A DNA stretch of 18,711 bases from Acidobacteriota bacterium (GTDB lineage Bacteria > Acidobacteriota > Blastocatellia > Pyrinomonadales > Pyrinomonadaceae), in NCBI GenBank assembly GCA_019247865.1, contig JAFBAJ010000471.1, positions 1-18,711 of the forward strand. Reading direction: 5' to 3'. Under the pieces are notes generated by a model. The model was not told where the DNA came from, did no database searches, and saw only the letters and a list, made by a program, of their open reading frames with translations. Below, in pieces: positions 15,147 through 18,711 of this stretch (position 1 is the first letter of the stretch; the number at the start of each line of letters is the position of its first letter). A program made the position numbers and the translations under genes.

Positions 15147-15176
15147 ATTCTAAAGCAGAGTTTGTGACAATGAAAA
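15147..15176 (-). promoter_or_regulatory. Candidate uvrC promoter
   Basis: On the minus strand, -35 TTTTCA (15176-15171, four of six) and -10 TAGAAT (15152-15147, five of six) are 18 bases apart. The predicted start of transcription, about 15140, would leave only about three bases before the uvrC GTG at 15137, that is, a nearly leaderless message, consistent with the missing Shine-Dalgarno site. Hexamer match only; unproven. Confidence 0.35.
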
Positions 15177-15182
15177 TACAGG

Positions 15183-15276
15183 TCTCACGCAAAGGCTCAA
15201 AGACGCAAAGAAAGCAATGAAGATAAAACAGTATAGACCTTGTCTTCCTTTGCGCCTTTGCGCCTTTGCGTGAGAT
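15183..15276. repeat. CGCAAAG-type long inverted repeat, element 2
   Basis: The left arm TCTCACGCAAAGGCTCAAAG continues with ACGCAAAGAAAG. The right arm, read as complement, is TCTCACGCAAAGGCGCAAAG continuing with GCGCAAAGGAAG: about 28 of 31 positions pair. The CGCAAAG unit is repeated three times per arm, with a spacer of about 30 bases. It fills most of the space between the divergent uvrC and sugar-kinase genes. Confidence 0.85.
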
Positions 15277-15298
15277 TTTTTCTGAGAGGAAACCAAAC

Positions 15299-16258
15299 TT
15301 GCTTTTCCCTTTTAACCTGCCGCCGGACGGAGAGTTCGACGCGGTCGGCTTCGGGCTCAATGCGGTAGACAGGCTTATCGTCGTGCCGGAGTATCCGGCG
15401 TTCGACACGAAAGTCCAGTTGCTCGAACACGTGCAGGCCGCCGGGGGACAGACCGCTTCGGCGATGGTCGCTTTGCAGCGTCTGGGCCTGCGCACGGCCT
15501 ACGCCGGACGTTTCGGTTCGGATGCGGAAGGGAGCTTCGGCCTCGCGTCGCTCAGGGACGAAGGCGTCAACACGGAGCTGGCGGAAGTGGTCGAGGGCGC
15601 ACGCAACCAGCTCGCCTTTATCATCATTGACGCACGCACGGGCGAGCGCACGATCATCTGGGACCGCGACGAGCGACTCTCTTACGCGGCCGAAGAGGCT
15701 CCGGTCGAGCTGGCCGCGCGCGGCCGAGTGCTGCATCTGGACGCACATGATCCGCGCGCGTGTGCGCGGCTGGCGCAGGCCGCGCGCGAGGCCGGGACGA
15801 TAGTTTCGGCGGACATAGACAATATCTACGAGGGCTTGACGGAGCTGCTGCCGCTGGTCGACATGCTGGTCTCTTCCTCTGAATTTCCGCAGCGATTGAC
15901 GGGCATCAGCGATGAGCGCGCGGCGCTGGTCGAGATCCAAGCGCGTTACGGTTGCGGGCTCGTCGGGATGACGCTCGGCGCGCGCGGGGCGCTTCTTTAT
16001 CAAGCGGGCGAGTTCATACACTCGCCTGCCTTTCCGGTGCCCGGCGGTTGCCGCGACACGACGGGCGCGGGCGATGCTTTTCACGCGGGATTGATCTACG
16101 GCCTGCTCGCGGGCGCGAGCGTCGAAGAGAGCCTCAGCTACGCCAACGCGACCGCCGCCCTCAAATGCAGAAGCCTCGGCGCGCGCACTTCTCTTCCGAC
16201 AAAGGCGGAACTCATCAATCTCATTAGCCACAGAGACACAGCGGCACAGAGCAAATAA
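15299..16258 (+). CDS. PfkB-family sugar kinase
   Basis: A ribokinase/PfkB-type kinase of 319 residues that phosphorylates a sugar or related alcohol with ATP; cytoplasmic. Visible are the substrate-side GG motif (EHVQAAGGQTASA, residues 44-55), GRFGSDAEG, the lid region, GARGALLY and the ATP/catalytic signature DTTGAGDAFHAG (253-264, catalytic base D259). The sugar cannot be assigned. I chose TTG 15299 because GAGAGG at 15284-15289 lies at correct spacing and the protein then starts MLFPFNLPPDGEFDAVGFG. The longer frame from TTG 15266 would begin inside repeat element 2. The last ten residues, SHRDTAAQSK, and the stop codon are encoded by repeat element 3, well past the usual family end, so this tail looks acquired. 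It is divergent from uvrC and convergent with the dienelactone hydrolase gene. Confidence 0.9.
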   Translation: MLFPFNLPPDGEFDAVGFGLNAVDRLIVVPEYPAFDTKVQLLEHVQAAGGQTASAMVALQRLGLRTAYAGRFGSDAEGSFGLASLRDEGVNTELAEVVEGARNQLAFIIIDARTGERTIIWDRDERLSYAAEEAPVELAARGRVLHLDAHDPRACARLAQAAREAGTIVSADIDNIYEGLTELLPLVDMLVSSSEFPQRLTGISDERAALVEIQARYGCGLVGMTLGARGALLYQAGEFIHSPAFPVPGGCRDTTGAGDAFHAGLIYGLLAGASVEESLSYANATAALKCRSLGARTSLPTKAELINLISHRDTAAQSK

Positions 16259-16291
16259 TATTATTCGCTGTGCCGCTCTGTCTCTGTGGCT
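16226..16291. repeat. CACAGAG-type long palindrome, element 3
   Basis: The left arm AGCCACAGAGACACAGCGGC and following CACAGAGCAAATAATA pairs with TTATTCGCTGTGCCGC and following TCTGTCTCTGTGGCT. The stem is about 30 base pairs with very few mismatches and a central AATAATATTATT. The left half lies inside the kinase gene (its last ten codons plus TAA) and the right half ends three bases before the stop of the convergent hydrolase gene (16295), so it can act as a shared 3' hairpin. The unit is CACAGAG, unlike the CGCAAAG unit of elements 1, 2 and 4, but the layout is the same. Confidence 0.88.
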
Positions 16292-16294
16292 GAA

Positions 16295-16969
16295 TTAATG
16301 GCGCAGGCGCGCGTCGAAGAGTTCGAGGACGCGTCGCCAGGCATCGGCCGCGGCTTCCGCGTCATAGACATTAGGCCGCGTGTCGTTGAAGAAAGCGTGG
16401 TCTGCGTCGTAGCTGACGACCTCGACGGGCAGGTTGTACTTGCGCGCGGCCTCTTTCAGGCCCTCGACCTTCTCCGGCGTGATCCAGTTATCGCGCGCCC
16501 CTGCGATGAAGAGCGTCGGGACTTTCAGGCCCGCGAGCACCTCTTCTTCCGGGATGTCGCCGTAGAAGGGAGCGGCAGCGTCGAGCGTCTCGATCTCGCA
16601 GGCTGCGCGCAGAGCGTACGTCCCGCCCATGCAGTAGCCTGTGACGCCGATCTTCCTGATGCCGTGCGCCTCCGACAGCTCCGCGACGGTCTGCCTGATC
16701 GTCTCCATCCCGTCCTCCAACGCCAGGTCGTGCATCCACTGCGAAGCTTCCTGTGCATCTTCGGTCAGCTTGCCGCGATACAAGTCCGGCGCGACGCAGA
16801 GATAGCCCTCGCGCGCATAACGCCCGGCGAGGTCGCGTATGTGGTCGTTGATGCCCCACCATTCCTGTATCAGGATGACGGCGGCGGCGGGCTGTGCTGT
16901 GTCCGGGCCTGCGACGTGCGCGGTCGTCTGGCCGTAAGATGTTTCGAGCTGCATCGTTTCCGTTTTCAT
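16295..16969 (-). CDS. Dienelactone hydrolase family protein
   Basis: A 224-residue cytoplasmic alpha/beta hydrolase of the dienelactone hydrolase family (family length about 230), hydrolysing lactone or ester bonds. The hallmark residues are all present: E36 in LIQEWWG, the Cys nucleophile C113 in GYCMGG, D160 in AGARDNW and H191 in YDADHAFFND. The real substrate is unknown; no other aromatic-degradation genes are near. ATG 16969 was chosen since the sequence upstream to 17080 is translated repeat (element 4) rather than family sequence; ATG 16954, with GGAAACG before it, is a possible alternative start. No good ribosome site precedes 16969. It converges with the kinase gene and is divergent from the amidohydrolase gene. 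Confidence 0.93.
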   Translation of the reverse strand: MKTETMQLETSYGQTTAHVAGPDTAQPAAAVILIQEWWGINDHIRDLAGRYAREGYLCVAPDLYRGKLTEDAQEASQWMHDLALEDGMETIRQTVAELSEAHGIRKIGVTGYCMGGTYALRAACEIETLDAAAPFYGDIPEEEVLAGLKVPTLFIAGARDNWITPEKVEGLKEAARKYNLPVEVVSYDADHAFFNDTRPNVYDAEAAADAWRRVLELFDARLRH

Positions 16970-16986
16970 GCGGATAAGATTAAGAC

Positions 16987-17049
16987 GTTTCGCGCAAAGG
17001 CGCAAAGAAAAAACCGAAGCTCGCAAGTTTGCGCCTTTGCGTGAAATTT
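16987..17049. repeat. CGCAAAG-type inverted repeat, element 4
   Basis: The left arm GTTTCGCGCAAAGGCGCAAAG and the right arm GTTTGCGCCTTTGCGTGAAA pair over about 19 positions with one or two mismatches; the loop is about 20 bases (AAAAAACCGAAGCTCGCAA). It sits between the divergent dienelactone hydrolase and amidohydrolase genes, 17 bases upstream of the hydrolase ATG. Confidence 0.82.
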
Positions 17050-17064
17050 CATCGGTGATATAAC
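17037..17064 (+). promoter_or_regulatory. Candidate amidohydrolase promoter using the edge of repeat element 4
   Basis: -10 TATAAC (17059-17064, five of six) lies 16 bases after TTGCGT (17037-17042, three of six), and the latter is part of the repeat's right arm. The predicted transcript start is near 17071, 36 bases before the ATG. The -35 match is weak. Confidence 0.3.
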
Positions 17065-17106
17065 ACTCGCGCTCGAACAATCCTTTCTCCGGCTGCTTAA
17101 AAAATC

Positions 17107-18711
17107 ATGCGCCTACGTCTGCTCCTGATCTCGCTGCTCGTCGTTTCGCTCATCTCGACCTTTATCTCGCACGCGCAGAGCCGTCGCACGGTGACGCTGG
17201 TGCTGTATAACGGAAAAGTCTTCACGGCGGACGCGCGCGGGACGATGGCCGAGGCCGTCGCGGTCGAAGGCGAGCGCATCGTGGCGGTCGGCGCGACGCG
17301 CGAGATACGTGCGCGTTATCAGGGCGCGCGCGAAATAGATTTACAGGGCAAGCTCTTGACGCCGGGCTTTAACGACGCGCACATACATTTCGCGGGCGGC
17401 GGTCTCGCGCTTCTGCGCGTTGACCTCAACGGAGCGCGCTCGCTCGACGAAGCCTTGCAGCGCATCGCGGCGAAGATCAAAGAGCTGCCGCCGGGCTCCT
17501 GGATCCTGGGACGCGGGTGGGATCACACGCTGTGGGGCGGCCAGTGGCCGACGCGTCAGGATTTGGACAAGGTCGCGCCGAACAATCCCGTCTTCGTCTT
17601 CCGTGTGGACGGGCACACGAGCTGGGCCAACTCGCTCGCACTTCAGAAAGCAGGCATCACGCGCGAGACGAAAGCGCCGGAAGGCGGCGGCATCATGCAT
17701 GACGCGCAGGGCGAGCCGACCGGGATTTTGCAGGAGACTGCGGGCGAGCTGGTCTCGAAGGTCGTGCCCGGCACGACGCGCGAGGAGGGGGTGCGTGCGA
17801 TTGAGCGTGCGCTGGCGGAGGCGCGGCGGTACGGCATCACCTCGATTCAGACCAACGATGTTCCGAGCAGCGACGTAACGCCGCTCTATCGAGAGTTTTT
17901 ACAGCAAGGCCGTTTGACTGTTCGCGTTGCCGAGTGGCAGCAATTCGACAATTCGGTCGCGGACTTGAAACGCGAACGAGCCGAGTTCGACGCGCTCAAG
18001 ATAGACCCGTTTCGCATCCGCCTCACCGCGCTGAAAGGTTACGTTGACGGAACCCTGGGCTCGCGCACGGCCGCGATGCTCGCGCCCTTCTCCGACGACC
18101 CGCACAACAGCGGCATCCCGCGCAAGTCGCCTGAAGAATTAACGCGCATGATCGTCGAGCGGGCTGATGCAGGATTTCAGATTGCGCTGCATGCGATTGG
18201 CGACCGTGCGAACCGGATGGCTTTGGACGGATTTGAAGCAGCGGAAAAACATCGGCCGTCCGCGGTGTATAGAGCAGATGCTAATCGGACGATTCCCCCT
18301 TATCGTAATCGCATCGAGCACGCACAGGTCGTCGCGCCTTCGGACTTCGCGCGCTTTCGTGACCTCGGCGTCATCGCTTCGATGCAGCCGTCGCACGCCA
18401 TCTCCGACAAACGCTGGGCGCAGGACAGGCTCGGCGAGTATCGCGTGCAGGGAGCTTACGCGTGGCACACGATGCGTGCGTTCGGCGTGCATGTGCCGTT
18501 CGGGACGGACTGGCCGGTCGAGCCGATTGATCCGTATCGAGGGCTCTACGCGGCCGTCACGCGGCAGAGCACGGAGGGCGAGCCCGTGGGCGGCTGGTGG
18601 CCGCAGGAGCGCATCTCGATTGCCGACGCCATCCGTTGCTACACGGCCGAAGGCGCTTACGCTTCGTTTGAAGAGAACGATAAAGGGCAGCTCGCCGTCG
18701 GGATGCTCGCC
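17107..18711 (+). CDS. Exported YtcJ-type amidohydrolase, 3' end outside window
   Basis: The first 535 codons of a metal-dependent amidohydrolase of the Amidohydro_3/YtcJ group, which hydrolyse C-N bonds of amides or formamides; the frame is still open at the window end, and family length suggests only a few tens of residues are missing. A signal peptide (MRLRLLLISLLVVSLISTFI, cleavage near SHAQ) implies export. Motifs: LYNGKVFTAD and AVAVEGERIVAVG (N-terminal beta domain), DAHIHF (metal ligands H92, H94), GRGWDHTLW, VDGHTSWAN, LKGYVDGTLGSRTAAM (K310, position of the carboxylated lysine in relatives), LHAIGDRAN (H362), RIEHAQ (H405) and FGTDWPVEP (D468). The active site is complete. No Shine-Dalgarno precedes ATG 17107, but this start gives a proper signal peptide. 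The substrate is not predictable. Confidence 0.93.
   Translation, partial: MRLRLLLISLLVVSLISTFISHAQSRRTVTLVLYNGKVFTADARGTMAEAVAVEGERIVAVGATREIRARYQGAREIDLQGKLLTPGFNDAHIHFAGGGLALLRVDLNGARSLDEALQRIAAKIKELPPGSWILGRGWDHTLWGGQWPTRQDLDKVAPNNPVFVFRVDGHTSWANSLALQKAGITRETKAPEGGGIMHDAQGEPTGILQETAGELVSKVVPGTTREEGVRAIERALAEARRYGITSIQTNDVPSSDVTPLYREFLQQGRLTVRVAEWQQFDNSVADLKRERAEFDALKIDPFRIRLTALKGYVDGTLGSRTAAMLAPFSDDPHNSGIPRKSPEELTRMIVERADAGFQIALHAIGDRANRMALDGFEAAEKHRPSAVYRADANRTIPPYRNRIEHAQVVAPSDFARFRDLGVIASMQPSHAISDKRWAQDRLGEYRVQGAYAWHTMRAFGVHVPFGTDWPVEPIDPYRGLYAAVTRQSTEGEPVGGWWPQERISIADAIRCYTAEGAYASFEENDKGQLAVGMLA

Noticed and set aside
15266..15298. Longer kinase start at TTG 15266
   Set aside because: It would start within repeat element 2 without a ribosome site, whereas TTG 15299 has GAGAGG at good spacing.
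15197..16231. 344-codon minus-strand frame opposite the sugar kinase
   Set aside because: Shadow frame; its C-terminal end is translated repeat element 2.
16970..17080. N-terminal extension of dienelactone hydrolase to 17080
   Set aside because: The added residues are translated repeat element 4 and do not resemble the family; ATG 16969 fits the family length.
1..18711. CRISPR array, tRNA/rRNA genes, transposase, phage or toxin-antitoxin module
   Set aside because: Searched by eye on both strands; no regularly spaced direct repeats, cloverleaf candidates or matching protein motifs seen.

Overview
The window reads as an ordinary chromosomal stretch of a high-GC bacterium, most probably an Acidobacteriota member; I would guess Blastocatellia/Pyrinomonadales, but the rank is not proven by the sequence. 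The pointers are the secreted von Willebrand A protein of the type first defined in Acidobacteria (8897-10633), the TolB-like plus TPR protein at the left edge, several exported proteins whose signal peptides end in AQ, and dispersed CGCAAAG-type hairpin repeats. No plasmid, phage, CRISPR, transposase, tRNA or rRNA signature was seen.

Layout. (1) 1-2983, plus strand: the 3' part of a TolB-like/TPR regulator or kinase-type protein, a PP1-like metallophosphatase and a small exported protein. (2) 10633-3000, minus strand: a compact gene string (exported VWFA protein, membrane-bound SpoIIE-type PP2C phosphatase, xseA, a membrane DUF2939-like protein, xseB, ispA, exported YD-repeat protein). Junctions are stop/start overlaps or gaps of 1-25 bases, apart from a 64-base spacer before xseA that may hold a 22-codon ORF. 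Exonuclease VII large and small subunits are split by the membrane-protein gene, with an ATGA overlap on each side. (3) 10697-11527: a strong hairpin terminator, an exported protein of unknown function and a convincing sigma70-like promoter, all on the minus strand. (4) 15137-11740, minus strand: uvrC followed by two exported proteins (a possible SPOR-like protein and an alpha/beta hydrolase). (5) 15299-18711: a PfkB-type sugar kinase (plus), a dienelactone hydrolase (minus, convergent with the kinase) and an exported YtcJ-type amidohydrolase (plus, runs off the window).

How the genes work together: xseA/xseB make exonuclease VII, ispA makes farnesyl diphosphate for isoprenoid and cell-wall lipid carriers, and uvrC is the excision nuclease of nucleotide excision repair. 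The rest are exported or membrane proteins of surface or signalling type. The most unusual feature is a set of four long inverted-repeat elements confined to 11.6-17.1 kb, each sitting on a gene edge; one of them encodes the last ten residues and stop codon of the sugar kinase. I see no convincing new defence or metabolic system.
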